Assembly (NCBI GenBank): GCA_949499105.1
Contig: CATEFX010000023.1
Span: forward strand, 1 to 53,566
Reading direction: 5' to 3'
Origin: Formosa sp. Hel1_33_131
Lineage (GTDB): Bacteria; Bacteroidota; Bacteroidia; Flavobacteriales; Flavobacteriaceae
DNA: 53,566 nt
This document shows, piece after piece, positions 1 to 9,930 of the stretch. A program made the translations under genes and the position numbers. A model generated the notes under the pieces. The model was not told the DNA's origin. It ran no database searches and worked only from the letters and a program-made list of their open reading frames with translations. Every line of letters starts with the position of its first letter. Positions within the stretch are counted from its first letter, which is position 1.

Positions 1-53
1 TCTACTAAGTTATGATCGTAAGACTTTAATTTTATTCTGATTTTTTGACTCAT
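1..53 (-). CDS. rpsJ: 30S ribosomal protein S10, N-terminal fragment cut by the window edge
   Basis: On the minus strand an ATG at 53 opens a frame that stays open to the window edge and reads MSQKIRIKLKSYDHNLV, the well-known start of bacterial ribosomal protein S10. S10 is part of the 30S head. The start lies 11 nt after the fusA stop codon, so rpsJ is probably co-transcribed with rpsL-rpsG-fusA, the order usual in Bacteroidetes where the str and S10 operons adjoin. Only 17 codons are present; the rest lies outside the window. Confidence 0.93.
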   Translation of the reverse strand, partial: MSQKIRIKLKSYDHNLV

Positions 54-64
54 GTTCTTAACTT

Positions 65-2191
65 TTAAGATTGGATTCCTTTAGCTTCTTTAATAACTTC
101 TTCTGAGATGTTTGAAGGCGTTTCAGCATAGTGTGAAAATTCCATAGTGGAAGTTGCACGCCCTGATGATAACGTTCTAAGTGTGGTTACATAACCAAAC
201 ATTTCTGAAAGAGGCACTGTAGCTTTTACAGTTTTTGCACCTGCTCTATCGCCCATGTCACTTACTTGTCCACGACGACGGTTAAGGTCTCCTACAATAT
301 CTCCCATGTTTTCTTCAGGAGTAATAACTTCTAATTTCATGATTGGTTCCATGATCACTGCCTTGGCTGCTTTGGCTGAATTTTTAAATCCAAGCTTTGC
401 GGCTAATTCAAAAGAAAGTTGATCTGAATCCACATCGTGATACGATCCATCTTTCAATGTCACTTTTACAGCATCTACTTCGTAGCCTGCAAGTGGTCCA
501 TTGACCATGGCCATTTTGAAACCTTTTTCGATCGAAGGAATAAATTCCTTAGGAACGTTTCCACCTTTAATGGCAGACACAAACTGAAGTCCAATTTCGC
601 CTTCATCTGCGGGTTCAATTGTAAATACAATATCTGCAAATTTACCACGACCACCCGATTGTTTCTTGTAAACTTCTCTGTGATTTGCCGCTTGTGTAAT
701 GGCTTCTTTATATTCAACTTGTGGTTGACCTTGATTGACTTCCACTTTAAACTCGCGACGTAAACGATCGACAATAACATCTAAGTGTAATTCACCCATT
801 CCTGAGATAATCGTTTGTCCTGAAGCTTCGTCAGATCGTACTGTAAACGTTGGATCTTCTTCTGCTAACTTCGCTAGACCTAAACCTAGTTTATCAACAT
901 CAGCTTTAGTTTTTGGTTCCACCGCGATTCCAATTACTGGATCCGGGAAGTCCATTGATTCTAACACAATCGGAAACTTTTCAGCAGATAAGGTATCGCC
1001 TGTTTTGATAGATTTAAATCCAACAGCAGCTCCAATGTCACCCGCTTCGATATAATCGATTGCATTTTGTTTATTAGCGTGCATTTGGTAGATCCGTGAA
1101 ATACGTTCTTTTTTCCCAGAACGGTTATTTAACACATACGACCCTGCATCTAAACGACCAGAATAGGCTCTAAAGAATGCTAAACGACCTACAAAAGGAT
1201 CGGTAGCAATTTTAAATGCTAAAGCAGCAAACGGCTCCTTTACATCTGGTTTTCTAATTTCTTCTAATTCAGTATCTGGATTCACCCCTATAATACCTTC
1301 TTTATCCGTTGGTGCAGGTAAATAACGACAGACAGCATCTAAAAGAAACTGAACCCCTTTATTTTTAAACGCAGAACCACAAATCATAGGAATGATGGCC
1401 ATATCCATCACAGCAGCTCTCAATGCATTGTGCACTTCTTCTTCTGTAATAGAATCTTCATCTTCCATGAATTTTTCTAAAAGGTTCTCATCGTAACTAG
1501 CAACTTCTTCAATAAGTTTTGCACGAAGGATTTTTGCTTCTTCTTTCAAATCTTCCGGAATGTCAACAACATCAAATGTTGCGCCCATACCTTCTTCATG
1601 CCAAATAATCGCACGGTTTTTGACTAAATCTACAATTCCTTTAAAATCTTCTTCGTCACCAATATTTAAAACGATCGGTACTGCATTAGAACCTAACATT
1701 TCTTTTACTTGACTACAAACCATCATAAAATCAGAGCCTTGACGGTCCATTTTATTAACAAAACCAATACGTGGCACTTTGTAGTTATCGGCGAGTCTCC
1801 AGTTTGTTTCAGATTGAGGCTCAACACCATCAACTGCACTAAACAAGAATACTAACCCATCAAGGACACGTAATGAACGGTTAACTTCAACCGTAAAATC
1901 AACGTGACCAGGAGTATCAATAATATTAAAATGGTAGCCTTTCGTATCTTCAACAGGTTTTCCGTTATCCGTTGGAAACTCCCATTCACAGGTGGTCGCA
2001 GCAGACGTAATTGTAATACCTCTTTCTTGCTCTTGTTCCATCCAGTCCATAGTCGCAGCACCATCGTGTACTTCCCCTATTTTGTGAGAAACGCCTGTGT
2101 AATAAAGAATACGTTCAGTCGTAGTGGTTTTTCCTGCATCAATGTGCGCAGCAATCCCAATATTTCTTGTGAATCTTAAATCTCTTGCCAT
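65..2191 (-). CDS. fusA: Elongation factor G
   Basis: A 708-residue translational GTPase that moves tRNAs and mRNA through the ribosome after peptide-bond formation and helps split ribosomes during recycling. The GTP-binding motifs are intact: the P-loop AHIDAGKT at residues 15-22, switch II DTPGH at 92-96 and NKMD at 146-149. Domains II to V follow, and the length is normal for bacterial EF-G. It is the third gene of the minus-strand str operon, starting 6 nt after the rpsG stop, with rpsJ starting 11 nt beyond its own stop. It is probably driven by the promoter upstream of rpsL. The [13 protein letters not shown] start is the family norm. Confidence 0.99.
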   Translation of the reverse strand: MARDLRFTRNIGIAAHIDAGKTTTTERILYYTGVSHKIGEVHDGAATMDWMEQEQERGITITSAATTCEWEFPTDNGKPVEDTKGYHFNIIDTPGHVDFTVEVNRSLRVLDGLVFLFSAVDGVEPQSETNWRLADNYKVPRIGFVNKMDRQGSDFMMVCSQVKEMLGSNAVPIVLNIGDEEDFKGIVDLVKNRAIIWHEEGMGATFDVVDIPEDLKEEAKILRAKLIEEVASYDENLLEKFMEDEDSITEEEVHNALRAAVMDMAIIPMICGSAFKNKGVQFLLDAVCRYLPAPTDKEGIIGVNPDTELEEIRKPDVKEPFAALAFKIATDPFVGRLAFFRAYSGRLDAGSYVLNNRSGKKERISRIYQMHANKQNAIDYIEAGDIGAAVGFKSIKTGDTLSAEKFPIVLESMDFPDPVIGIAVEPKTKADVDKLGLGLAKLAEEDPTFTVRSDEASGQTIISGMGELHLDVIVDRLRREFKVEVNQGQPQVEYKEAITQAANHREVYKKQSGGRGKFADIVFTIEPADEGEIGLQFVSAIKGGNVPKEFIPSIEKGFKMAMVNGPLAGYEVDAVKVTLKDGSYHDVDSDQLSFELAAKLGFKNSAKAAKAVIMEPIMKLEVITPEENMGDIVGDLNRRRGQVSDMGDRAGAKTVKATVPLSEMFGYVTTLRTLSSGRATSTMEFSHYAETPSNISEEVIKEAKGIQS

Positions 2192-2197
2192 TCCTAA

Positions 2198-2674
2198 TTA
2201 AAATCTAAAGTGAGAGAATGCTTTATTCGCTTCAGCCATCTTGTGAGTGTCTGTACGTTTTTTAACAGCTGCGCCTTCTTCTTTAGCCGCAGCTAAAACT
2301 TCAGAGGCTAACTTTAAAGCCATAGATTTTTCATTTCGCTTTCTTGCAAAGCTAATTAACCACTTCATAGCGGTCGATATTTTACGATCTGGTCGTATTT
2401 GCATTGGAATTTGGAAGGTTGCACCTCCAACACGACGACTACGTACTTCGACGTGTGGCATCACATTAGACAACGCATCTTTCCATATTTCGACTGCAGT
2501 TTTTTCTTCGTCTGTTTTCTTTTCTTCTACGATAACCATTGCATCATAGAAAATTTTGAATGCTGTCGACTTCTTACCGTCCCACATCATCATGTTCACG
2601 AAACGTGTTACCAACTGATCGTTAAATTTTGGATCTGGCAACAGCGGTCTTTTTTTCGCCTGTTTTTTTCTCAT
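2198..2674 (-). CDS. rpsG: 30S ribosomal protein S7
   Basis: A 158-residue S7 protein, a primary 16S rRNA-binding protein that nucleates assembly of the 30S head and lies near the exit site. It starts [15 protein letters not shown] and contains the conserved [16 protein letters not shown] segment in its middle and a basic C-terminal part with [15 protein letters not shown]. Length and order (rpsL, rpsG, fusA) are as expected. It lies 19 nt after rpsL and 6 nt before fusA, consistent with a single transcript. Confidence 0.99.
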   Translation of the reverse strand: MRKKQAKKRPLLPDPKFNDQLVTRFVNMMMWDGKKSTAFKIFYDAMVIVEEKKTDEEKTAVEIWKDALSNVMPHVEVRSRRVGGATFQIPMQIRPDRKISTAMKWLISFARKRNEKSMALKLASEVLAAAKEEGAAVKKRTDTHKMAEANKAFSHFRF

Positions 2675-2693
2675 GTCTTCTTTTTAAAATAAA

Positions 2694-3068
2694 TTATTTC
2701 TTAGGGCGTTTTGCACCATACTTAGATCTACGTTGTGTACGACCTGAAACACCTGCGGTGTCTAAAGCCCCACGTACAATGTGGTATCTAACTCCTGGTA
2801 AATCTTTTACCCTTCCACCTCTAACTAATACTATCGAGTGCTCTTGTAAATTATGTCCTTCACCACCGATGTATGCGTTGACTTCGTTTCCATTTGTTAA
2901 CCTAACTCTTGCAACTTTACGCATTGCTGAATTTGGTTTTTTTGGAGTCGTCGTGTAAACACGAGTACACACACCACGTCGCTGAGGACAAGAATCTAAA
3001 GCAGCCGATTTACTCTTCTTAGTTATTTTGGCTCTTCCTTTTCTTACTAATTGTGAAATTGTTGGCAT
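2694..3068 (-). CDS. rpsL: 30S ribosomal protein S12
   Basis: A 124-residue S12 protein of the decoding centre. The hallmark TPKKPNSA is at residues 41-48 and [13 protein letters not shown] at about 84-96. Lysines 43 and 88, the usual streptomycin-resistance positions, are both unmodified lysines, so the sequence is of the sensitive type. It is the first gene of the str operon; the promoter lies about 45-70 nt upstream of its start. In E. coli the operon is repressed by S7 binding its own mRNA; no comparable site can be judged here by eye. Confidence 0.99.
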   Translation of the reverse strand: MPTISQLVRKGRAKITKKSKSAALDSCPQRRGVCTRVYTTTPKKPNSAMRKVARVRLTNGNEVNAYIGGEGHNLQEHSIVLVRGGRVKDLPGVRYHIVRGALDTAGVSGRTQRRSKYGAKRPKK

Positions 3069-3111
3069 ATTCTATATACTATTTTTTTTAAATCCTCTTC
3101 TTAGAGGGCTG

Positions 3112-3141
3112 CAAAGGTAAACATTAAAATGAATTATTCAA
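3112..3141 (-). promoter_or_regulatory. Promoter of the rpsL-rpsG-fusA operon
   Basis: Read on the minus strand this is TTG, 19 nt, then TACCTTTG. The Bacteroidetes housekeeping promoter is TTG-N17-23-TAnnTTTG, so both elements and the spacing match. The start site would fall near 3105. A short hairpin (CCTCT/AGAGG arms, 3094-3107) would then lie at the very 5' end of the transcript and might protect it; that last point is inference. Confidence 0.7.
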
Positions 3142-3221
3142 ATCATAACTCCATAATTTTAAAATAATTACGTTTTTTTAAGGCGATTAAATAATTAGAA
3201 CCCTTTTTACGTTAGTTTTAC

Positions 3222-4925
3222 ATGAAAATCATATTTGTGACGATTCGTTTAAAGTTATTTATTGGGGTTTTAGGCCTGTTTGCTGCCATTAATATAGGAA
3301 CTGCACAAGCACTTCAGTTGAAAATTACCAGCGCAGATGCGCTCCACAGGGAGGCAATCGAAACGATCGGATACACAAAAACCTTTGAAGAGTTCGCCTC
3401 GCTTGAGACTCAAATTTCATCCTTTACAGCACAACTCTATCAACTTGGGTATATTGAAGCCCAAGTTCTAGAAATTTCTAAAGACCGCCCCTTGGTGGTG
3501 GCGACGATGGCACTGGGTCCAAAATACGACCGCATTCAGTTATATGCAGATAAGGAACTTTTTAATTTTTTAGAGCTAGAATCTCGTATCGACCTTGAAA
3601 ACAAGGCCTATTATAGTATGGGTGTTTCTGATCTGGAATCTATGCTTAACAAACTGACCGCCATATTAACTTCAAAAAGCCATCCCTTTGCCAGCGTCTC
3701 TTTAAAAAATATCAGTCCTATTAATAAGACAACGTTAAGCGCCGATTTAGTCGTTGAAAAAAAACAACCAAGACAGCTACAATCGGTTGAAATTAAAGGC
3801 TATGAAAAATTTCCTCGGGCGTTTATCAAGCAGTATCTAGGCATAAAAACCAACACCCCTTTTGACCTTAAAGCCATTCGATCCAAAACCGAAGCGCTGA
3901 ATCAACTCAACTTCACCAACCAACTTCGACCTGCAGAAGTGTTATTTACACAAGATACTACCCGAGTGTATTTATATTTAGAAAAAACCAAAAGCAATCG
4001 ATTTGATGGGTTTTTAGGATTTGGATCGGACGAAACCTCGGGAAGCTTAGAGTTAAATGGATATCTCAATCTGAATCTAGTTAACAACTTAAATTTTGGT
4101 GAATCGTTTCGACTTAATTATAGGAGCGACGAAAATGATCTAAAAACTTTTGAAACTCAGCTCACCCTCCCCTATTTATTTAAATCGCCCATCGGAAGCG
4201 AACTGCAATTAAATATTATCAAAAAAGATAGCACCTTTACTACGGCCGAACAAGCTGCAAGTTTGTACTATCAAATCAACCCAAAACAAAAAGTGTTTTT
4301 AGGAATTAAATCCTCACAATCAAACGCATTAACAACAGAAACCATCAACACGGTTCAAGACTATCGAACCACTGCTTATGAATTGCGTTATGTGTATCAG
4401 CAACGCAATCCCCAAAATATATTAGTGCCCTTAAAACGATTTTTTGAAATCCGCTTATCGAAAGCCACACGAAAAACAACAGACACAGAAACCAATCAAA
4501 CAGTATACACCCTAAATGCGTCCAATGTATTTCGCTTGAATCTCAAAAATAGTGTTTACGTCAGACTTAATGCCCAAGGGATCAATTCTGAAAGCTATTT
4601 ACAAAACGAACTCCTTCGATTTGGGGGGATTAACGCCATCCGCGGCTTTGAAGAAAACAGCATTAATGCAACCCAGTTTGGAATTCTTGCTTCCGAATAC
4701 CGCTACCAACTCAGTCCAGCGCTCTACATACATTCGATTATAGATGCTGCGTATTTTGAAACTCCCACGCAATCCGACCAAAAACTGTTTGGCTTTGGAT
4801 TTGGATTTGGACTGCTCACCGAAGCTGGCCTCTTAAAATTCAACCTTGCCAATGGTAAAACAGAGACACAAAACTTCAAGTTCTCCGACTCCAAAGTGCA
4901 TTTGAGCTTAACGGCGACGTTTTAA
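3222..4925 (+). CDS. Omp85/BamA-TamA-like outer-membrane protein
   Basis: A 567-residue protein with an N-terminal hydrophobic signal sequence (about residues 1-30), a periplasmic part with POTRA-like character (including VEIKGYEKFPRAFIKQYLGI near residue 188), and a C-terminal transmembrane beta-barrel ending in phenylalanine. The motif AIRGFEENS near residue 473 is the RGF/RGY loop-6 motif of the Omp85 superfamily. Such proteins insert or translocate proteins or lipids at the outer membrane. It is shorter than BamA (usually five POTRA domains, about 800 residues), so it is more likely an accessory member than BamA itself. It is transcribed away from the rpsL operon and stands alone upstream of the first SusC gene. 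Substrate unknown. Confidence 0.8.
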   Translation: MKIIFVTIRLKLFIGVLGLFAAINIGTAQALQLKITSADALHREAIETIGYTKTFEEFASLETQISSFTAQLYQLGYIEAQVLEISKDRPLVVATMALGPKYDRIQLYADKELFNFLELESRIDLENKAYYSMGVSDLESMLNKLTAILTSKSHPFASVSLKNISPINKTTLSADLVVEKKQPRQLQSVEIKGYEKFPRAFIKQYLGIKTNTPFDLKAIRSKTEALNQLNFTNQLRPAEVLFTQDTTRVYLYLEKTKSNRFDGFLGFGSDETSGSLELNGYLNLNLVNNLNFGESFRLNYRSDENDLKTFETQLTLPYLFKSPIGSELQLNIIKKDSTFTTAEQAASLYYQINPKQKVFLGIKSSQSNALTTETINTVQDYRTTAYELRYVYQQRNPQNILVPLKRFFEIRLSKATRKTTDTETNQTVYTLNASNVFRLNLKNSVYVRLNAQGINSESYLQNELLRFGGINAIRGFEENSINATQFGILASEYRYQLSPALYIHSIIDAAYFETPTQSDQKLFGFGFGFGLLTEAGLLKFNLANGKTETQNFKFSDSKVHLSLTATF

Positions 4926-5047
4926 TTTTGTTTTCAGAGTAGTACTTCTTTTTTATGTTAAAGGAATGTTAAAATATAGGTGGTTCGTTTTTTTTCTTAA
5001 CTTTTTATTAAGACTTTTGGGTTAGACTAATTCAAAAATTTTAAAGA

Positions 5048-8000
5048 ATGAAAACCAAATTTACAATGATTTTGACGCTATTTATGGCGTTAATTGTGCA
5101 GATTTCATTTGCACAACAGAAAACAATTTCGGGTACCGTCTCCGATGAAAATGGACTCCCATTAATAGGAACCACCGTTTTAATTGTTGGGACCTCCTCA
5201 GGGACGACCTCCGACTTTGACGGAAAGTATGCTATTAAAGCAAAAACAGGCGATGTGCTTAGCTACAGCTATGTTGGGTATTCCACCCAAAACAAAACCG
5301 TTGGTGCAGCAAACACTATTAATGCTACGCTTCAACCAGACAATACGCTGGATGAGGTGGTGGTGACTGCTTTTGGGATTAAACGAAACTCAAAACAATT
5401 AGGCTATGCTGTAAGTAGGGTTAAAACCTCAGAAATTACTGAAAATTCTGAACCAGATTTAATACGCTCTTTAGCTGGGAAAATTCCTGGAGTTACCATC
5501 AATACTTCAACAGGGGTTGCTGGGGCATCAAATCGAATTAACATTAGAGGAGCCACTACTATTGGCTCTAGTACACAGCCACTTATTGTCGTAGACGGAG
5601 TTGCTTACGACAATACACAAGTGACAACATCTAGCCAAACAACTGGTGGAGGAAGTTATGAATCTGGAATTTCTGGGCTAGACCCTAATAACATTGAGTC
5701 CGTAAATGTACTTAAAAGTACTGCTGCTTCAGCTTTATATGGCTCAAGAGCAGCGAACGGAGTAATAGTGATAACCACAAAATCTGGGTCTTCTAAAGGG
5801 GGAGCTAAAGGATCCAAACTAAATGTAAGTGTATCATCTAGTACGGTTTTAGAAGAAATCGCTAATTTACCAGATTACCAAAACACCTATGGAAATGGTG
5901 TGAATTTTAGTTATGTGAATGCTAACGGATCATGGGGGCCACGTTTTGATTCTTTAGAAACTATTCCTGCTTGGCCTAATTTGGTAGGTGCTTTTCCAGA
6001 TCAGTTTCCGGTTGGATCAACAGTTCCTTATGAAGCACAACCCAATAACGTTGAAGACTTATTTAACAGAGGTATTACATCTGACCAATCTATTTCACTT
6101 TCCTATTCTGGTGAAGATGGTAATTTTAGTGCCACACTATCAGACTTAGAGCAAGAAGGATACATCCCCTTTAATACCTACGATAGGACAGCATTTGCTG
6201 TTGGAGGTAATTTTAGACTTCCAAATAAATTAACTGTTGGTGGTTCAATGTCTTTTTCTTCAACTGACCAAGTTGGTGGTTTTTTTGGAAATAATCAATT
6301 TGCTGGTTCTGGGTCGTCTTTCGCTAGAGCATTATGGCTAGGTAGAACTTGGGATTTTTCACTCCCCTATACTAATCCAACAACTGGTGCATCTGTAACA
6401 CCCAATAATGGGTACGACCACCCTTTATGGTCATGGGAACACGATCAAATAAAAACTAATACTGAGCGAACGGTAGTTAATTTTAATTTACATTACCCAT
6501 TAAATGAGAACATTTCTACTTCTTTTAGAGTTGGGTATAATAAATACAATTTAAATAGAGATCAAATACGTGATCTTAATTCAAGAGGAAACGATGGTTT
6601 TGGTTCAACTGCGGGAGTTGGTTCTATTGTCAGAGAAGTTTTTACAAATGAAGACATTGAATCTACATTTTTAGCGAACTTTGATTATCAATTAAATGAC
6701 GATATCACTTTTTCGGCAATAGTTGGAAATAATATTTTACAAAACTCGACCTTTAACGCCGTTTACAATGGCAACACATTTATTTCACCTAATGTATTTG
6801 CTCTGACAAATACTGTAAATAGATCAGTCCAAGATGAAGACACTACACGGGAACGTACAGTCGGGTTATTTGGAGATATTACACTAGGTTATAAAGATTA
6901 TATATTTCTAAATGCTACTGGAAGAAACGACTGGAATTCAACTCTTCCAAAAGATAATCGTTCTTACTTTTACCCATCTGCTAGTGTTTCGTTGATCTTT
7001 ACTGAGGCATTTAATCTGAAGAGTGATATCTTAACTTTTGGTAAAATAAGGGGAGGGTTTGCCTCAGTAGGTCGAGCTGCAGACCCAGAATCTCTGATAA
7101 GAACTTTTTCATCAACTATAGATCCAACTTTTAATGGAAGCCCTACAGTTTCTAATCCTACTTTTATTACAAACTCTAGCCTTACCCCAGAGTTTACAAA
7201 TGAAATTGAGTTCGGTACCGATTTAGAATTTTTAAATAGACGAATTGTAGTTGACTTTACTTGGTACAAAAAAACTACAACGGATTTAATTTCAAGAGTT
7301 AGTGTTCCTGAATCTAGTGGTTTTACTAACTTAATTACAAATATTGGAGAAATGGAAAACACAGGGGTTGAAATTGGATTAACTTTGGTGCCGTTTAAGA
7401 CCGAAAACTTTAAATGGGAATCATTTACAACCTTTACAAAAAATGATAATACGGTCACAAAACTTGTAGATGGCCTAGAACGTATTCAGTTTGACCCAAA
7501 TCAAATTGCTCATGCACAAGTTGGTCAACCTTTTGGCGTGTTTTATGGCACTCGATTTGCTAGAGATGATAACGGTAATTTCTTAATTAACCAGGCAACT
7601 GGTGGGGTTTTAGAAGCCTCAGAAAACGGGGTAATAGGAGACCCAAACCCTGACTTTAAAATGGGCTTTATTAATACATTTTCGTACAAAGGGTTTTCAT
7701 TAAATACACAATTTGATTGGACTCAAGGGGGCGACTTTCAGTCAATAAGCATCAATTCTTTACTAGGAAGAGGTGTAACAAGAGATACTGAAAACAGGGA
7801 ACGCACCTTTATAATTCCAGGTTATTACGGAAATTCTGACGGAGCACCTATATTAGATTCTAATGGAGATCAAATTCCAAATACAGTACAAATTGACACC
7901 AACGAGTTGTATTTCTCGCCGGCCAATAGTAACACGTTTGGAATTAATACTGTCGATGAAGGATCGGTATATGACGCTACCGTTTACAGACTTAGAGAGC

Positions 8001-8230
8001 TTAGCCTCTCGTATAGTTTGCCAAAAAAGTTGTTAGACAAAACTCCATTTGGCTCGCTTACACTAAGTCTTTTAGGCAATAACTTGTGGTATTTCGCACC
8101 TAATGTGCCAAAACACACTAATTATGACCCAGAAGTAACTGCATTTGGTTCCTCAAGAATCCAAGGAATAGAAATATCCTCTGCTCCTACTTCAAAGAGA
8201 TATGGCTTTAAACTTAATTTAACTTTTTAA
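5048..8230 (+). CDS. SusC-like TonB-dependent outer-membrane transporter, first locus
   Basis: A 1060-residue SusC/RagA-family transporter that would import a SusD-captured ligand using TonB energy. The order is: signal peptide (about 1-22, cleaved after SFA), carboxypeptidase-regulatory-like beta-sandwich (about 26-100), TonB-box region LDEVVVTAFGIKR (about 101-113), plug domain with the SusC signature SALYGSRAANGVIVITT (near 230-245), then a large barrel ending KLNLTF. The SusD partner follows after 2 nt, as is normal for these pairs. The first 350 nt closely resemble the other SusC gene at 11360, whereas the barrel is diverged and more AT-rich. No hydrolase adjoins it, so the substrate is not given by context. 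Confidence 0.95.
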   Translation: MKTKFTMILTLFMALIVQISFAQQKTISGTVSDENGLPLIGTTVLIVGTSSGTTSDFDGKYAIKAKTGDVLSYSYVGYSTQNKTVGAANTINATLQPDNTLDEVVVTAFGIKRNSKQLGYAVSRVKTSEITENSEPDLIRSLAGKIPGVTINTSTGVAGASNRINIRGATTIGSSTQPLIVVDGVAYDNTQVTTSSQTTGGGSYESGISGLDPNNIESVNVLKSTAASALYGSRAANGVIVITTKSGSSKGGAKGSKLNVSVSSSTVLEEIANLPDYQNTYGNGVNFSYVNANGSWGPRFDSLETIPAWPNLVGAFPDQFPVGSTVPYEAQPNNVEDLFNRGITSDQSISLSYSGEDGNFSATLSDLEQEGYIPFNTYDRTAFAVGGNFRLPNKLTVGGSMSFSSTDQVGGFFGNNQFAGSGSSFARALWLGRTWDFSLPYTNPTTGASVTPNNGYDHPLWSWEHDQIKTNTERTVVNFNLHYPLNENISTSFRVGYNKYNLNRDQIRDLNSRGNDGFGSTAGVGSIVREVFTNEDIESTFLANFDYQLNDDITFSAIVGNNILQNSTFNAVYNGNTFISPNVFALTNTVNRSVQDEDTTRERTVGLFGDITLGYKDYIFLNATGRNDWNSTLPKDNRSYFYPSASVSLIFTEAFNLKSDILTFGKIRGGFASVGRAADPESLIRTFSSTIDPTFNGSPTVSNPTFITNSSLTPEFTNEIEFGTDLEFLNRRIVVDFTWYKKTTTDLISRVSVPESSGFTNLITNIGEMENTGVEIGLTLVPFKTENFKWESFTTFTKNDNTVTKLVDGLERIQFDPNQIAHAQVGQPFGVFYGTRFARDDNGNFLINQATGGVLEASENGVIGDPNPDFKMGFINTFSYKGFSLNTQFDWTQGGDFQSISINSLLGRGVTRDTENRERTFIIPGYYGNSDGAPILDSNGDQIPNTVQIDTNELYFSPANSNTFGINTVDEGSVYDATVYRLRELSLSYSLPKKLLDKTPFGSLTLSLLGNNLWYFAPNVPKHTNYDPEVTAFGSSRIQGIEISSAPTSKRYGFKLNLTF

Positions 8231-8232
8231 AT

Positions 8233-9918
8233 ATGAAAAATATGAAAAATAAAAAGATTTTTCTTTATCTAATTCTATTCACTTCCTTATTATTTGACTG
8301 TAGTGATTATTTAGATGTTGACACAGATACAGACCGACCAACTACGGCCACCCTACCTCAATTACTATCACAAATTGGCGTACAAACTGGACGAATAAAT
8401 GACTTTAGATTATGGAGTGGAGACATTCTTCAAGTTTACACTCATCAACTAACAGCGAGAGAGGACCAAGATCAATATGGCGCAAACGCTGATGATGTAC
8501 TTATGAATAATGACTGGGGAGATGTTTACTTAACTCAAACCAACATTAATAGCTTAATTGATCAAGCAGAAATTAACAATGATAGAATGTATCTTGGTAT
8601 TGCTCAATTAATGCAAGCTTATATTAGCTCTGTAGCTGTAGATTTATGGGGCGATGTGCCTTATTCTGAAGCAATACAATTACCTGAAATTGTAGGCCCC
8701 GTATTTGATGCTCAAGAAAGTGTGTATGCTGCTGTTTTAGATTTAATTGAAACTGGAAAACAGAATGTAGCAAGTGGGGAAGGTATTGAGCCAGGAGCCG
8801 ATGATTTATTTTACGCAGGGAATACCTCTAAGTGGATTAAATTTGCAAACTCTTTTAAATTAAAATTATACAATCAAATTAGGTTATCTTCGCTATATGA
8901 TCAAACTGCTGTTAATAGTTTAATCTCAGAAAACAATTTTTTCTCAAGTAATTCAGATGATTTTGAATTTAACCATACTGCAAATTTAGCACCCGCAGAT
9001 GAACGTAATCAATTGTTTAGAGATGCATATGGAGGGGCTCAAGTTACTAAATATGTAAGCCCTTGGTTTTATGAAATTCTTAAAGGCTGGAACACAAATA
9101 TTCACACTGGAATAGAAGATCCAAGGATTCCTTACTATTGGGCAAACCAACTAGCTCCAGGAGTATTCCCCAGAGACCAAGGAGATGTTACCACAATGGA
9201 TCCGAATGCAGATTACTGGGATGCTTCAACAGGATTTTTTTCTATCCGTTTTGGCAGTATAGGTCCTGACAGAGATCATGCTGTACAAACAGACGCCACT
9301 TTTCCGGGAATTTTTCCATGTGGCGGAAGATATGATGATGGTGCAGGATTTGCAAGAACTATAGCTAGTGGAACAGGCGTAGCTCCTAAACGAATATTCA
9401 CCTATGATGAATTCCTTTATGTACAAGCTGAAATGATTCAAGTTGGATTAATTACTGGTAATGCAGAAACTATGCTTACAAATGCTATAACAGCTAGTTT
9501 CGACAAAGTTGATCAAGTTGTATCCAATTCTGGCACAACCCAAATTGTTCCTACTCTAACTGGATCTAGTTCTGTCACAGATTTTATAACTGATATAACA
9601 ACTGAATTTAATTCTGCAAACTCTGATAAACAATTAGAAATCATCATGACACAAAAGTGGGTAGCAACCTTTGGAGATCCAATGGATCAATATTCCGACA
9701 TCAGAAGAACAGGTTACCCTATTCTTGCAGACCCTAAGGGTGCATCGCCGGAGTACCAATTAGATAATGGTGATGGATTTCCTTTAGACGATTCGCATAC
9801 TGTATTAACTAGTGAGTATCAAATATCATTATTCTGGCCTCAAAGAGAGTTGAATTTAAACAAGAATGCTCCAGCACAAAAGAACCCTACAACTTATAAA
9901 ATATTTTGGGATAACTAA
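8233..9918 (+). CDS. SusD/RagB-like surface lipoprotein, first locus
   Basis: A 561-residue lipoprotein that would act as the lid and ligand-binding partner of the SusC at 5048. The N-terminus has a hydrophobic signal and a lipobox cysteine at residue 23 (LLFDC); aspartate just before the cysteine is atypical. The residues after it (SDYLDVD) resemble the acidic export signal of surface lipoproteins in flavobacteria. The sequence fits the SusD-like type often annotated SusD-like_2, with a TPR-like helical core (YLGIAQLMQAYISSVAVDLWGDVPYSEA) and the C-terminal pattern QKWVATFGDPMDQYSDIRRT. It starts 2 nt after the SusC stop, implying tight co-expression. Two in-frame ATGs (8233, 8242) are possible starts. 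Confidence 0.93.
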   Translation: MKNMKNKKIFLYLILFTSLLFDCSDYLDVDTDTDRPTTATLPQLLSQIGVQTGRINDFRLWSGDILQVYTHQLTAREDQDQYGANADDVLMNNDWGDVYLTQTNINSLIDQAEINNDRMYLGIAQLMQAYISSVAVDLWGDVPYSEAIQLPEIVGPVFDAQESVYAAVLDLIETGKQNVASGEGIEPGADDLFYAGNTSKWIKFANSFKLKLYNQIRLSSLYDQTAVNSLISENNFFSSNSDDFEFNHTANLAPADERNQLFRDAYGGAQVTKYVSPWFYEILKGWNTNIHTGIEDPRIPYYWANQLAPGVFPRDQGDVTTMDPNADYWDASTGFFSIRFGSIGPDRDHAVQTDATFPGIFPCGGRYDDGAGFARTIASGTGVAPKRIFTYDEFLYVQAEMIQVGLITGNAETMLTNAITASFDKVDQVVSNSGTTQIVPTLTGSSSVTDFITDITTEFNSANSDKQLEIIMTQKWVATFGDPMDQYSDIRRTGYPILADPKGASPEYQLDNGDGFPLDDSHTVLTSEYQISLFWPQRELNLNKNAPAQKNPTTYKIFWDN

Positions 9919-9930
9919 AAAAATGAAAAA

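Noticed and set aside
437-2179. Open frames of 70-110 codons on the plus strand inside fusA.
   Set aside because: They lie opposite a highly conserved gene, resemble nothing, and follow from its codon use; treated as chance frames.
6970-7458. A 162-codon open frame antisense to the first SusC.
   Set aside because: Antisense to a clear transporter barrel, no recognisable domain or start context.
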